Assembly: GCF_018294505.1 (NCBI RefSeq)
Contig: NC_057807.1
Location: 167,193,582-167,257,581, forward strand
Source of the DNA: Triticum aestivum
Taxonomy: Eukaryota; Streptophyta; Magnoliopsida; Poales; Poaceae
Direction: 5' to 3'
DNA length: 64,000 nt
Shown here: in pieces, positions 22,722-34,646 of the stretch
Layout: every line of letters begins with the position of its first letter
Position numbering within the stretch: the first letter of the stretch is position 1
The notes under the pieces: generated by a model
Seen by the model: the letters and a program-made list of their open reading frames with translations, nothing else
Databases searched by the model: none
What the model was told of the DNA's origin: nothing
Program-made: the position numbers and the translations under genes

Positions 22722-24230
22722 TGATACGTCTCCAACGTATCTATAATTTATGAAGTATTAATGCCATGTTTACAATAGTTTTATATGATTTTGGTATGAT
22801 TTGATTAGAACTAACCCGGACTGACGCTGTTTTCAGCAGAACTAATGTGGTGTTGTTTTGTGCAGAAATAAAAGTTCTTGGAATGCGCTGAAAATCAACG
22901 GAGTATTTTTCTGGAAAATATAAAAAATACTGGAACAAAAATCTACCGGAGGAGAGTCCCATGGGCCCCACGAGGGTGGGGGCGCGCCCACCCCCCTAGG
23001 GTGCACCCCTGTGCCTCGTGGACTTCTCGTGGGCCCCCCTGACTTGTTCTTGACGCCAACCTCTCCTATAAATGCCCGAACCTCCAGAAAATAACCTAGA
23101 TCGGAAGTTCCGCCGCCGCAAGCCTCTGTAGCCACGAGAAATCATTTTAGGCCCTCTCTGGCACCCTGCCGGAGGGGGCCATCATCACCGGATGCCATGG
23201 GGAAGGATCTCAAAGGGGCCATCATCGCCATGAAGGCCAAGGACCAGAGGGGGAACCTATCCCCATCCAGGGGGAGGCCATGGAGGAGGAAGCACAAGGG
23301 GGAGAACCTCTCCTCCTCTCTCTCGATGGCGCCGGAGTGCCATTGAGAGGGGAATCATCGTCGTGGTGATCGTCTTCATCAACATCACCATCACCATCAC
23401 CATCCTCATCTCTTTTACGCGATCCACTCTCCCGCACCCCGCTGTAATCCCTACATGAACATGGTGCTATATGCCACATATTATGATCCAATGATATGTT
23501 GCCATCCTATGATGTTTTGAGTAGATATATTTTGTCTTTGGGTTGATTGATGATCTAGATTGGTATGAGTTGTATGTTTTATTTTGGTGTTGTCCTATTG
23601 TGCCCTCCGTGTCGTCCAAGCGTGAGGGATTCCCGCTGTAGGGTGTTGCAATACGTTCATGATTCTCTTATAGTGGGTTGCTTGAATGACAGACACATAA
23701 ACCCGAGTAAGGGGGTTGTTGTGTATGGGATGGGGACTTGATATGTTACTGCTATGGTTGCGTTTTACCTTAATAATCTTTAGTATTTGTGGATGCTTGC
23801 TAGAGTTCCAATCATAAGTGCATATGATCCAAGAAGAGAAAGTATGTTAGCTTATGCCTCTCCCTCATATAAAATTGCAATGACGACCACCGGTCTTGTT
23901 AACAATTGCCTAGGACAATTCCGTATACTGACCCATCATTATTCCACACTCGCTAAGTAATATATTCTAACTTTATGATAAGACCACCTACTTTTATATT
24001 TTATCTCTCCGATATCATACAAAGTTATCCTCTTCATACCCACAACATTGTTTTATTTCTCGTTTCTAGTTGGAAGCAAATGTTCAGTGTACGTAGAGTC
24101 GTATCAGTGCCAGATAGGACTTTAGAGAATATTGATCTTACCTTTAGCTCATTGTGGGTTCGACACTCCATACTTATCACTTCCATCTTTGTCAATTGCT
24201 ATGATGATTCCCTGCACTTGGGGATTAGCA
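22722..24230 (+). repeat. 5' LTR of element E (about 1509 bp)
   Basis: Starts TGATACGTCTCC and ends GGGGATTAGCA just before the PBS region. It contains the GGGGGCGCGCCC block and, near 23380-23410, a CATCAC/CACCAT trinucleotide-like tract. Minus-strand frames in it are not genes. Confidence 0.75.
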
Positions 24231-24240
24231 AGCTCTTTTC

Positions 24241-24260
24241 TGGTGCCGTTGCCGGGGAGC
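24241..24260 (+). other. Primer binding site, tRNA-Asp type
   Basis: TGGTGCCGTTGCCGGGGAGC, ten bases after the LTR end. Athila-lineage elements use TGGCGCCGTTGCCGGGG, complementary to the tRNA-Asp 3' end. Here one C has become T. Confidence 0.8.
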
Positions 24261-25084
24261 AATAGCGTGGGGTTGATATTCTCGTGTGTGCTTGTTTGCT
24301 TTCTTCACTAAGTAGTTTTGTTTTCCCTTTTAGTTGATTAGTTGTGGGTGAAACATACAAAAAAATCAAAAAATGTAAATACAAAAAGATGCACTTGCCT
24401 CATATGCCTAAAAAGTTTTTCAAAAAGAGAAGTGATTGGAAAGTTATGCATTGGAGAAGTGAGGGTCGACCTTGAGCACTTGCGTTCATGCTCATGGAAA
24501 CAATGTAGAATTTTTCATGGAAGCTTCTCTATAAATAATTATTCCCTTGTATATATCCATTGTATTATAAAAATAATGTGCCAAGCTTTGGTTTTAGGAT
24601 GATTAGATTGCTTGTTTACTATGTGCAGTACAAAAACAGAAACTTTGGCTGTAGCGCGTGAATTTTCATTTTCTACTGGAAAGTCAAATGGGTCTGAATA
24701 TTTTTTCACAATACTTCTATACAAATTTTTTAAATTTTCATATGTTTTTACAAATTTTTGGAATTACATAAGTTTACAAAATTTCCAGATTACTACGGAC
24801 TGTCCTATTTTTGGCAGATTCTGATTTCTATGTGTTGTTCGCTTATTTTGATGAATCTATGGGTAGTATCGGGGGGTATGAACCATGGTGAAGTTGGAAT
24901 ACATTAGATATAATGCTAATATGAAATTTAAATGAGTTTTCAACAGTACCTAAAGGTTGTGATTTGCCTTATGATACTAACGGATCTCCTAAAGTTTTTG
25001 TTAAGATTTTTTGTGGATGAAGTGTTCGAAGAACGAGGAGTTACCGATGTGAAAAGAATAAAGAGAGGCAAGAGTTCAAGCTTG
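24261..25084 (+). other. Non-coding interior of element E, left part
   Basis: AT-rich sequence without a convincing coding frame; open frames are under 100 codons and unlike any protein I know. A motif near 24790-24830 (ACTACGGACTGTCCTATTTTTGGCAG) recurs in modified form at 38442-38475 after the CACTA insertion, so element E carries a degenerate internal repeat. Confidence 0.6.
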
Positions 25085-25089
25085 GGGAT

Positions 25090-25560
25090 TGTCGGTGTCA
25101 AAACCGGCGGATCTCGAGTAGGGGGTCCCGAACTGTGCGTCTAAGGCTAATGGTAACAGGAGGCGGGGGACACGATGTTTACCCAGGTTCGGGCCCTCTC
25201 GATGGAGGTAATACCCTACTTCTTGCTTGATTGATCTTGATGATGTGAGTATTACAAGAGTTGATCTACCACGAGATCGTAGAGGCTAAACCCAAGAAGC
25301 TAGCCTATGATTATGATTGTTGTTGTCCTACGGACTAAACCCTCCGGTTTATATAGACACCGGAGGGGGCTAGGGTTACACAGTGTCGGTTACAGAGAAG
25401 GAGATCTACATATCCGAATAGCCAAGCTTGCCTTCCACGCAAAGGAGAGTCCCACCCAGACACGGGACAAAGTCTTCAGTCTTGTATCTTCATAGTCCAA
25501 CAGTCCGGCTAAAGTATATAGTCCGGCTGTCCGAGGACCCCCTAATCCAAGACTCCCTCA
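25090..25560 (-). repeat. 3' LTR of element F (471 bp)
   Basis: Bounded by TGTCGGTG and CTCCCTCA on plus. On the minus strand the preceding bases CAGGGGCTAC (25561-25570 complement) act as the polypurine tract. Confidence 0.93.
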
Positions 25561-25801
25561 GTAGCCCCTGAACCAAGCTTCAATGACGATGAGTCCGGCG
25601 CGCAGATTGTCTTCGGCATTGCAAGGCGGGTTCTTCTCCAAATTCTCCAGAGTACCTGTTGTAACAAGCAGTGTTGGCTTCCCATTAATGTTGCACTCCT
25701 TGGCTTCTGTGCTTTAATAATGGCTATCTCCATGTGTCGAGCGAATGCGAGAAGTCGGGGCATTTTTACATTTGCCACCCTGACCATGTAATTAAAACGT
25801 C

Positions 25802-25809
25802 TATTTAAA
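25802..25809 (+). promoter_or_regulatory. TATA-like box of the antisense gene
   Basis: TATTTAAA, 85 bases before the ATG at 25894, just inside the element next to the 3' LTR. Its position fits an own promoter for the plus-strand gene. Confidence 0.45.
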
Positions 25810-25893
25810 GAGACGGGGATCCTCAGATCCAAATCACATCCGCCTCCCCCAGCGAGTATCCATCAGAGCGCGCCCGGAAGAAACCATCCCATC

Positions 25894-28682
25894 ATGGTCG
25901 GCCGTCGCGGCTCCTCCTCTCGCTCCCATAGCGCTAAGCCAGGCGATTGGGAGAAGTGTTCAGTCCCTCATAGCCGATTGGTGGAGTTGCAGACCAAGGG
26001 GTTCCTCCCGCCCGCGTACATGGTCCTCATTCGAGCCAGACTAGCCACTTATAATGGCGGGGCGCAAGCGGAGAGTTTCCGCAACCCGTCCAAGGGGGAG
26101 CGGGTATGCCTTGTCCCTTACTTGCTGAGGGGACTTGGATTTCCAATCCACCCGTTCCTCCGCGGGCTCCTGGAGTTCTATGGCCTCCAGCTGCATAACA
26201 TCACTCCCGCCTCCATTTTACACATCACAGGCTATGTTGCCTTCTGCGAGCTATTTCTGGGCTGCGAAGCTCATTTCGAGCTATGGAAGAGGCTATTCTG
26301 CCTCGTACCCCACACTCAGGAGGGGTCGATATATCAAGTGGGCGGAGCCGAAATATGGCGCATCGCCAAGACTGGATACCTGTCTGGTACTCCAAAGAAG
26401 ACGTCTGAGGACTGGCCCTCAAAGTCGTTCTATACGGAGGACGTCCCCCTTCCAGACCCTATTCGCATGGGCCTTCCTGAGTTTGCAAATGCCCCATTGA
26501 AGAAACGCCAAAGCTAGCGCCCTCGGAGCCCCCAGGAGGAAGATAACAGAGAGGTCCTTTTCCTGATGGACAGGATAAAGACGTTGGCCAAATCAGGGCT
26601 GACAATAATTGAGGTCATGTCAATATGTATAATACGGGGAGTGTAGTCACTTCAATATCGGGGGAAACCCATGTGGCACTTTAATGGAGAAGACGATGCC
26701 ACCCGCTGCGGCCGTAAAGGTCCGGACTCCGCCGCCGCTCTGGCGAAAATACTGTTCGATTTGTACAAAGGAGAAGAAGAGGAGTTCATCCGTATCAAGC
26801 CACGGGATGGATTTTCCATGTACAACCCCCCAAGCTTGGTGAGCTGCTATCTTTTATTCCAGTCTTTCCCACATTCTTTAGCACAAATATTTACCTTGCC
26901 AATTCATAGCAGGAACTGCGAAAAGCTACGAGGGAGATTCACAGCCCGTCTCCACAACCAGAGGACCCCGATCGGGCCCTTGACCCCAGACATAAAGAAT
27001 ATCCGGACATATTTGTGGAGCTCGTCGACAGGACATTTTATCAGTTAAGCTATGATGGTGCTTTGGTGGCCATCATAGCTGATTATCCTGGCCTACTCCC
27101 TGTATCTCATGTAAGTAAAACCGGAGTCCCAACTTCCAAGAAGGATCCCCTCTTTGCCCCTTATCCACCACACATGTATTGCATTTTACAGGGAAGGCCA
27201 TCGGGACGCCACGCCGAACCCGCGGTGACTCATCAACAAGGGGCACCGAAGCTGGGTAGGCTTCAGAGGAAGGCGGTCAGGACCGAGACGCTGTTGCAGG
27301 GGTATGATTAAAAACCTGCTACGTAATTATCGTCTTTAAAATATAACAATGTTAATGGTTTCCCGGCAGAAAAAGCGCTCGCTGGACTATATCTGGAGAG
27401 CCTGCAGGCCACGCCTCCCCCAGCCGAACTCCAAGGTCGGACTCAAGGGAGGAGGTCAATGCGGGGACAACGCCGGATGATCCTCCTACAGAGGATGCGG
27501 ATAGATTCTCCGCTACGAACTCCGAAGCGGAGAGCACCATGAATCATAGGCGCCGACGGGCCACACTACACGACCCTAATTTCTCTGAAGAGGCGTTCAA
27601 TGCCTTCAACTCAGGGGACGTGTACATCCGAGCTGCTCAATATGTCCTCGCCAGAGCCACGGACCAGTATGTAAAGGATATACAGGTAAGAAAATTCGAT
27701 AAGTATGTATATCAATAGCCCTTGAGACTTGAAATAGTTGGCACAACTGATTTAAGGATCATTGTATGCATAGGTTCTTACAGAGAAGAATACCCAGCTA
27801 TCTAAAGAGCTGGAGGAGTGCAAAGCCTAGCTGCGGGCCGCAGTTGCCGAAATGGAGGAGTCCAAGAAGTCCTCATCTGGTAATACTTTTCTTGATCGAA
27901 AAGAGTGTATTGACATATACCAGTTAGTATTCGGCGTGCATGCAAATCTAACAGTAGATTCGACAGACAATCCCGGAGGTAATCCGGAGATCGTATCGGA
28001 GGATGAGCAACATGCTCAACGACTGCTAAAGGCTGGCGAGCGCGTGCTTACAAAGTTTATACAAGAGAAAAATTATCTCCAGGACGCGAAGACCCGGCTG
28101 GACGTTGATTTAAAAGATGTGCGGGCCCAGCTTGCTGACTCCGTGAAGGAGAATAAGAGGCTTTGACGCGGCATTTTTAGTAAGTGCTCGAACAAACCTG
28201 TATAGAGTTCGGCGAAGAAGCGGGTTAACAGAATTATGTCTGCAGGTATGCTGACGGGTCGTCCCGAAGAGGAGATGCCCGGATCTGCATGCGATCTTCT
28301 GCAAGAGCTCTTGCAACTGCACGGACAAATTCGGCAGGTGATGCAGGGTATTGCCCAGGCCTTGTGGCCGTCCGCATCATTGCCCGGAGGCATGGGAGAG
28401 CTTGTGGAGATGCTCAAGGGAGCGCGGCAGCGCTTCCAATTATGGAAGATATCGGCTTGCCCACAAGGTGCAAGGGAGGCTTGGGCGATGGTGAAGACAC
28501 GATACACCAAACCTGACCCGAACCACATGGCCGGGGTCGGACCTGTAGGGTCAGATGGGAAAGAGATCCCCGTTAGTCTGGTATATGACCAGGTAGCATT
28601 AGCCGCAAAGTATTCCCAATGGGATTGTAGGCTAGATTGCCTGTTGGATGGTATAGAAGAAGAATTTAGTCAGTCTAAGTGA
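25894..28682 (+). pseudogene. Antisense multi-exon gene of element F (putative gypsy-type transposon domain family)
   Basis: This gene runs opposite to gag-pol, as known for Grande-type Tat elements. Likely exons: 25894-26838 (start MVGRRGSSSRSHS; ends before GTGAGC), 26913-27110 (ends before GTAAGT; FVELVDRTFYQLSYDGAL), 27192 to about 27300, 27370-27685 (DPNFSEEAFNAFN; ends before GTAAGA), 27774 to about 27886, about 27970-28165, and 28238-28682 with the final stop. Exon 1 has the domain core VLIRARLATYNGGAQAE and YLLRGLGFPIHPFLRGLLEF. Exons 5 and 6 are charged and probably coiled coil (EKNYLQDAKTRLDVDLKDV). Stops at 26515-26517, about 26644 and about 27828, and a phase break between exons 3 and 4, show that this copy is dead. 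The role of the family is unknown. Confidence 0.72.
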
Positions 28683-29478
28683 CTTTGTACTTTAAAGGAC
28701 ATATTTTGTCCCTAGCCGGATTGTAAATACTTGTCTTGGCGGACCTTTTTGCTTCAACCTCTGGACCCGATAGTCCGGAGTGTATCCGAATACCCGCTCA
28801 GTTATGTAAAAACTGAGGCACGCGTGGAAACCAGGCGTAGGGGTCATAAATGCTTGAACAGACAATTACCCAACTAGCTATGTTATATTACATGGGTAGT
28901 AAGAAATATCTTCCAGGGAGAATAGTTCTGTTAAGGGTTCCTTTCCCTGGGCGCGCATGCATTAATGTGCATGTCCAAACTGTGAAAAAGACGCAGGATA
29001 TAAGCATCTGGGGGCATGTATTGCAATACGTAAGAAACATCTTTTTTTAACCGACAGAATATTCCCTTAAGAACGCTAGCTTTCGGCTTCACCCAGTCTG
29101 AGGTACACATCCGGCTGACCCGGCAGTAACAATCGCAGAGGTGCTCCCCTTATGCCCTAGCCGAATTAACGGGAACGTAGGGCATAAACACAAGAGCCAG
29201 GCAGCCCAGCTTGGCCAAAACTTAAGTCATATCGATGCATATAATGGTGAAAAAAGGTACATATGGAGAAATGACGCATATGTGGCGGGCATAAAGCCCA
29301 GAAGATAATTATATTAAGCTTCTGTATAAGAAGCCCCCAGGTATATTGAGTGAGCATAGCGCGACGAGAGTGTGCGGTCGAAGCATACTTGAAGCTTTTA
29401 AGTCTATAAAAAAGAAAGAGAGAGAGAATATAACTTAAAAAAGGGGCGGAGGTAAGGAGACAAACACAGAGTTCGGCA
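28683..29478. other. Spacer between integrase end and antisense gene end
   Basis: About 800 bp with no coding frame that I can support. It holds the 3' flanks of two converging genes: the integrase end on minus and the antisense gene end on plus. Short GA-rich tract at 29416-29430. Confidence 0.55.
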
Positions 29479-30105
29479 CTAGGCATAGAATCTTTGGAGT
29501 CTGGCCGTGTTCCATGGGTTCGGCTCGAGTCGATTATCTGATGCATCACGCAGATGGTATGCCCCTCCGGTGAGAACATTATCAATGATGAAGGGACCCT
29601 CCCATTTGGGCTTGAGCTTGTCCTTCTTCTTCTCTGGTAGGCGTAGAACGAGTTCGCCAACGTTATAAGTTTTGGCCCATACTTATCTGCTTTGGTACCT
29701 TCGAGCCTGCTGCTGATAGAATGCAGAACGGGCTTTTGCGACGTCAAGCTCCTCCTCCAGGGCATCTAAACTATCCTGCCGATCTAGCTCGGCTTCTCTC
29801 TCTTCGTACATGCGCACTCGAGATGAGTCATGAATGATATCGCAGGGTAGTACTTCCTCTGCGTTGTACACCATAAAAAATGGTGTGTATCCGGTGGTGC
29901 GATTTGGCATGGTCCGTAGCCCCCATAGTACGGAGTCGAGTTCCTCGACCGAGTGCGTATCTGATTCCTTCAAGGATCGCACTAGTCTAGGTTTGATGCC
30001 ACTCATAATACGACCATTTGCTCGTTCGACTTGACTGTTTGTTTGTGGGTGATAGACAGAGGCATAATCGAGCTTAATGCCCATTTTGCCGCACCAAGTT
30101 TTCAC
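29479..30105 (-). pseudogene. pol, integrase C-terminal part, element F
   Basis: Starts in a new frame after a shift near 30105. It shows YHPQTNSQVERANGRIMSGI (the catalytic glutamate region, E in VERANG) and GYTPFFMVYNAEEVLPCDI. The C-terminal end EPNPWNTARLQRFYA, stop at 29479-29481, is reached only after a second frame change near 29690. Confidence 0.8.
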
Positions 30106-31409
30106 CTCGTCGGCTGTGAAGTTGGAGTCGTTATCAGTGATGATACTGTGGGGGACACCGTAACGGTGACGACCCCGGATATAAAGTCTATCACTGGTCC
30201 GGATTCGGCCGTTTTAACTGGTTTGGCCTCTATCCATTTGGTGTATTTATCTACCATGACCAACAAGTATTTTTTCTTATGGCTTCCTCCTTTAAGGGGC
30301 CCAACCATATCGAGCCCCCAGACCGCAAAGGGCAAAGTTATGGGGACTGTTTGGAGAGCGGTAGGTGGCATATGGCTTTGATTTGCAAAAAGCTGGCAAC
30401 CGATGCAAAGTTGGTCGAGGTCCTGTGCGTCTGCTCGGGCTGTCGGCCAGTAGAAACTCGTGCGGAAGGCCTTGCTTACAAGGGCCCGAGCTGCGGCGTG
30501 GTGGCCGCCGAGTCCAGCATGAATTTCTGCCAAAATCTGCCGTCCTTCCTCTTGGGATATGCACCTTTGGAGCACTCCTGTCGCGCTTTTCTTATAAAGC
30601 TCTCCCTCGAGGACCTTGTAGGCTTTAGAATGCCGCACAATGCAACGTGCCTCATTTTGGTCCTCAGGGAGTTCTTGCCTTTTTAAGTAGGATAAGAAAG
30701 GTTCCGTCCATGGGGCGATGACAGCCATAATCATGTGGGCTGAAGGTGTTATTTCGGTGGCGGAGCCTCCGATTATGTCAGAGTGTTCGGGATCTAGGGT
30801 TGTGTTCAGATCCGGACTGGTATGGCCGGTCTCCCCTTCCCACACCACAAATGGCTTGAACAGCCTTTCCAAGAAGATGTTAGGTGGGACGGGGTCGCGT
30901 TTAGCGCCGATGCGGGCGAGGACATCCGTTGATTGATTATTTTCTCGGACCACATGGTGGAATTCAAGCCCCTCGAACCGAGCTGACATTTTGAGGACAA
31001 CATTGCGGTAGGCCGCCATTTTTGGGTCCTTGGCATCAAAGTCTCCATTTATTTGAGATATTGCAAGGTTCGAATGCCCGCGCACTTCTAGGCATTGAAT
31101 GCCCATAGAGATTGCCATCCGAAGACCATGCAACAGATCCTCGTATTCGGCTGCATTGTTGGAATCAGTGTATAGTATTTGAAGTATGTATTGGACTGTA
31201 TCTCCGGTGGGGGATGTCAGGACAACACCTGCCCCTGGACTAGCCAGCATCTTAGAGCCGTCAAAGTGCATGATCCAATTGGAGTACACGCCGTACTCTT
31301 TACGGAGTTCGGCTTCTGTCCATTCGGCGACGAAGTCAGCCAGTACTTGTGACTTAATGGCTCGCCGTGGTTTGTATGTTATGTCGAACAGGAGGAGCTC
31401 GATAGCCAA
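30102..31409 (-). pseudogene. pol, second RNase H and integrase N-terminal part, element F
   Basis: Open frame of 435 codons. The first part, WIMHFDGSKMLASPGAGVVL to NNQSTDVLARIGA, is a complete archaeal-type RNase H (D in HFDGS, E in NNAAEYE, D in INGDFDAKD and STDVLA). This is the duplicate RNase H that defines the Tat lineage. The integrase zinc finger follows (EIHAGLGGHHAAARAL, QLCIGCQ), then the first catalytic aspartate in WGLDMVGPLKGG. The frame ends where a shift separates it from the rest of integrase. The ATG at 31409 is internal. Confidence 0.85.
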
Positions 31410-31439
31410 TTTAGCAATCCTGCCAGTGGCATCACGGTT

Positions 31440-32929
31440 ATTTATTATATCATTGATGGGTCTTCAGAGGCCACCGTGAATGAACACTCTTGAAAGTAGT
31501 GTCGTAGTTTCCGGGATGCCATAAAGACCACATATGCTATATTTTGACAATGTGGGTACCGTGACTTGCATGGAGTGAGGACAGTGGATACGTAGTATAC
31601 CGGCTTTTGAAGCGGGAACTTATGCCCGTCTGTCTCTCGTTCGATGACGAGCACTGCGCTTACAACCTAATGTGTTGCAGCTATGTATAAAAGCATAGGT
31701 TCGCTGATATTTGGTGCGGCTAGGATTGGATTGCTGGTCAGGAGGGCCTTTATTTCTTCCAGTCCGGCCGTAGCCGCATCCGTCCACTCGAAGTGTTCAG
31801 TGCGTCGAAGAAGGCGATATAGAGGTAGTGCCTTTTCTCCTACTCGGGAGATAAAGCGGCTTAAAGAAGCCATGCATCTAGTTAATTTCTAGATTTGCTT
31901 GAGGTCCGTTGGGGTAGCCAACTATGACAGAGCTCGTATTTTAGCCGGATTTGCTTCAATTCCTCTGTTAGAAATGATGAAGCCCAGGAGCTTTCCGGCA
32001 GGTACATCGAAAATGCATTTTTCCGGATTGAGCTTGATGTCATATGTTCGTAGATTGTCGAACGTAAGCCTCAAGTCGTCTATTAAAGATTCGACATGTC
32101 TTGTTTTGGTGACCACATCATCTACGTATGCCTCCACTATTTTGCTGATTTGTGTTTCCAGGCATGTCTGAATCATGCGTTGATAGGTTGCACCGGCGTT
32201 TTTCAGCCCGAAAGGCATGGTGTTAAAACAGAAGGGGCCGTATGGAGTGATGAATGTCGTTGCGGCTTGATCTGACTCCGCCATCTTGATTTGATGGTAT
32301 CCGGAATATGCGTCGAGGAAGCACAATGAGTCGTGTCATGTAGTAGCGTCGATGATTTGATCGATGCGGGGGAGCGGGAAGGGATCCTTAGGGCAAGCCT
32401 TATTGAGGTCCTTGAAATCGACACATAGGCGCCAGGATTTTTCCTTCTTTGGTACCATCACCAGGTTTGCTAGCTAGTCCGGATGTTTTATTTCTCTGAT
32501 GAATCCAACCTCAAGTAACTTGGCTAGATCTTCTCCCATGGCTTGTCGCTTAGGTTCTGAAAAGCGCCGAAGAGTCTGCTTGACCGGCTTGTATACCTTC
32601 AATATGTTTAGGCTATGCTCGGCCAGCCTGCGGGGGATACCTGGCATGTCTGAAGGATGCCAAGCGAAGATGTCCCAATTCTCGCGCAAGAACTCTCGCA
32701 GTGCGGCGTCTGTTGTGCGGTTCAGCTGTGCCCCAATGGATGCTGTTTTTGTAGGGTCCGTTGGGTGGACCTGGAATTTGACTATTTCGTCCGCTGGTTT
32801 GAAAGAGGTGGACTAGGGCCGTTTGTCGAGTATCAGGTCGTCCCTGTCCACCGTGGAGCGCAGCGCGGTTAGCTCTTCGGCCACGAGGGCTTCGGATAAT
32901 GCCTCAAGAGCTAGAGCGGCGGTTTTATT
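31440..32929 (-). pseudogene. pol, RT and first RNase H, element F (interrupted)
   Basis: One reading frame with several stops. Pieces are RRFSEPKRQAMGEDLAKLLE (RT start, 32474-32689), MCFLDAYSGYHQIKMAESDQ with the catalytic YVDDVV (31922-32326), ALPLYRLLRRTEHFEWTDAA (31667-31873) and YVVFMASRKLRHYFQEC (31445-31654, remains of the first RNase H). A frameshift near 31440 leads to the next ORF. The order and motifs fit Tat-lineage pol; the enzyme cannot be made from this copy. Confidence 0.8.
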
Positions 32930-33238
32930 TTAGGCGAAGAGTGCTACGTCCAGATCGCTAGCTAGAGTGATAATTCCATTAGGCCTGGGCATCTTGAGCT
33001 TCATGTACCCGTAATGGGGTATGGATTGGAAGCTCGTGAATGCATCTCGCCCCAAAAGGGCGTGGCATCCGCTACTGAATGGGGCCACATGGAATGTGAT
33101 TTCTTCGAACTTATAATTCTCCGGCGTGCCGAATACCACATCTAGTGTGATTTTTCCCGCACATCGTGCTTCCCGGCTAGGGATTATTCCCCTGAAGGTC
33201 GTGCTGCTTTGCTCAATGCGGCTCTTGTCTATTTCCAT
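32930..33238 (-). pseudogene. pol, protease end, element F
   Basis: Continues protease after a frameshift at a run of T residues (33237-33243 on plus). Recognisable segments are EVTFQVAP-like ITFHVAPFSSG and the conserved HALLGRDAFTSFQSIPHYGY. The catalytic part (MDGGSG) sits in the preceding frame. Confidence 0.75.
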
Positions 33239-34428
33239 TTTTTAAGAGTCTCCTCGTAGATGAGGTTTAATCCGCTTCCGCCATCCATGAGCACTTTAGT
33301 GAGCCAGAAGCCATCCACAATTGGACTAAGGACCAGAGCGGCTGGTGCTCGGACTGTTAGGAATTGAGGTTCGTCACTGGCATTGAAGGTTATGGCTGTG
33401 TCGTTCCATGGGTTTATTGCTACGATGTGGCAGACTTCGGCGAGGCTGCGGAGTGCTCGCTTACGCCTATTGTTTGAAGCGGAAGTCTCGAAGACTGTTA
33501 GTATTGTATTGCTATTCTCCGTGGGATGGGGCTCTGCGGTATTGTCGATGAGGAGATCGTTGCCGCTCTTGGCCACCTGCCGGAGTATCCAACATGCTCT
33601 AAGGCTGTGTGTTGGTATGATATCCGATGTGCTGTGAATTTTGCATGTCCCATTGAGCCATCCCTCCAATACGGTTCCACGCCCTATAGTGGGCTTTGGT
33701 TTCTTTGTGATTGCATCGGGTGACTTGCGAGAGCGCACCCTTTTTGTACGGACGAGGGGTTTTGTGAGAGCCGGAGGATCCCAGAATTTTGTTTGGGTTT
33801 TCCATGCGCTTTCCATCACACGGTACTTCTGTATTATGGCCGCTAAGTCAGCGAAGTGTGCTATGTCATGGCAACTTATGGCGTTGAGAATTCCCTTGTA
33901 CGTGCAATTTTTGCAAAAGAATGAGATTGCGTCTTCCTCGCGACAGTCCTTAACCTTGCTCATTACAAGGAGGAATCTGGCCCAGAAGTGTTGTACTGTC
34001 TCTTGGGGCTCTTGTCTAATGTGGGAAAGATCAGTTGTGCTTGGGTGGGTGGGTAGATTTAAATCCAAATCCGGACCCGATCTAAGACCCAGGGGCGGAG
34101 GAGCTCCCGAGCTTGGTAGCTCGGACTCCGGGATGTTGCCCAATGTTTCTGGCCTGCTGCCCGTTTCTAGGTTCGGAGCCTGGGCCATGTCCTCCCGTAG
34201 ACGGGTATCCGGCTCGGAGAGCTCGGGAATCCTGACATAGTTCATCCTCAAAATAGAGGAAGAATCGTTGCATTGTTCATCCACCACTGCTATCTGATGG
34301 GTGACCGGCGGAGGGTTAATCTCCCTTTGGTCGGGTTTAAGCCCGATCCGATCATAGTCCGTAGCGACTCCCATGGTGGCGATGCAATCCAAGAGCTCGT
34401 TAAGGGATGAGAGCTCCATTGGATCCAT
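33229..34428 (-). pseudogene. gag with start of protease, element F (internal deletion)
   Basis: A 399-codon frame from the ATG at 34428. The N-terminal acidic part (MDPMELSSLNELLDCIATMG) is joined at LNLPTHPST to DLSHIRQEPQETVQHFWARF. Compared with gag of element D, the central capsid segment (AYDGTTDPG to FRANFQGTY) is missing, so a large in-frame deletion is likely. The C-terminal part leads to the protease active site MDGGSGLNLIYEE, with D-G-G in place of the usual D-T/S-G. Without the capsid core the product could not form particles. Confidence 0.75.
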
Positions 34429-34646
34429 CTACTCGGTGAATTCTGAGCTGACGTGGAGGTTGTTCTTGATGACCTGAGAAGTCATCGTTGGCGCAGCGGC
34501 CGAACGGGCGGTCATGACAAAGCCGCCCAACCGGAGAGTTTGGCCTGCAGGCAAGGCTCCCCCAGAGGTGATGTTTTCCTTGAAAACAAGGCGAGCCATC
34601 AAGCCTTATCGTGACGACATAGTGGAACTCTCAATGAAAGCACCAA
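34429..34646 (-). other. Leader of element F between PBS and gag
   Basis: The bases after the LTR end (minus strand TTGGTGCTTTCATTGAG) also follow the LTR of element D with one change. This is the PBS position, but I do not recognise the matching tRNA. Confidence 0.5.

Noticed and set aside
23222..23491. Acidic minus-strand frame with Asp/Gly repeats
   Set aside because: Encoded by the trinucleotide-like tract in the LTR of element E.
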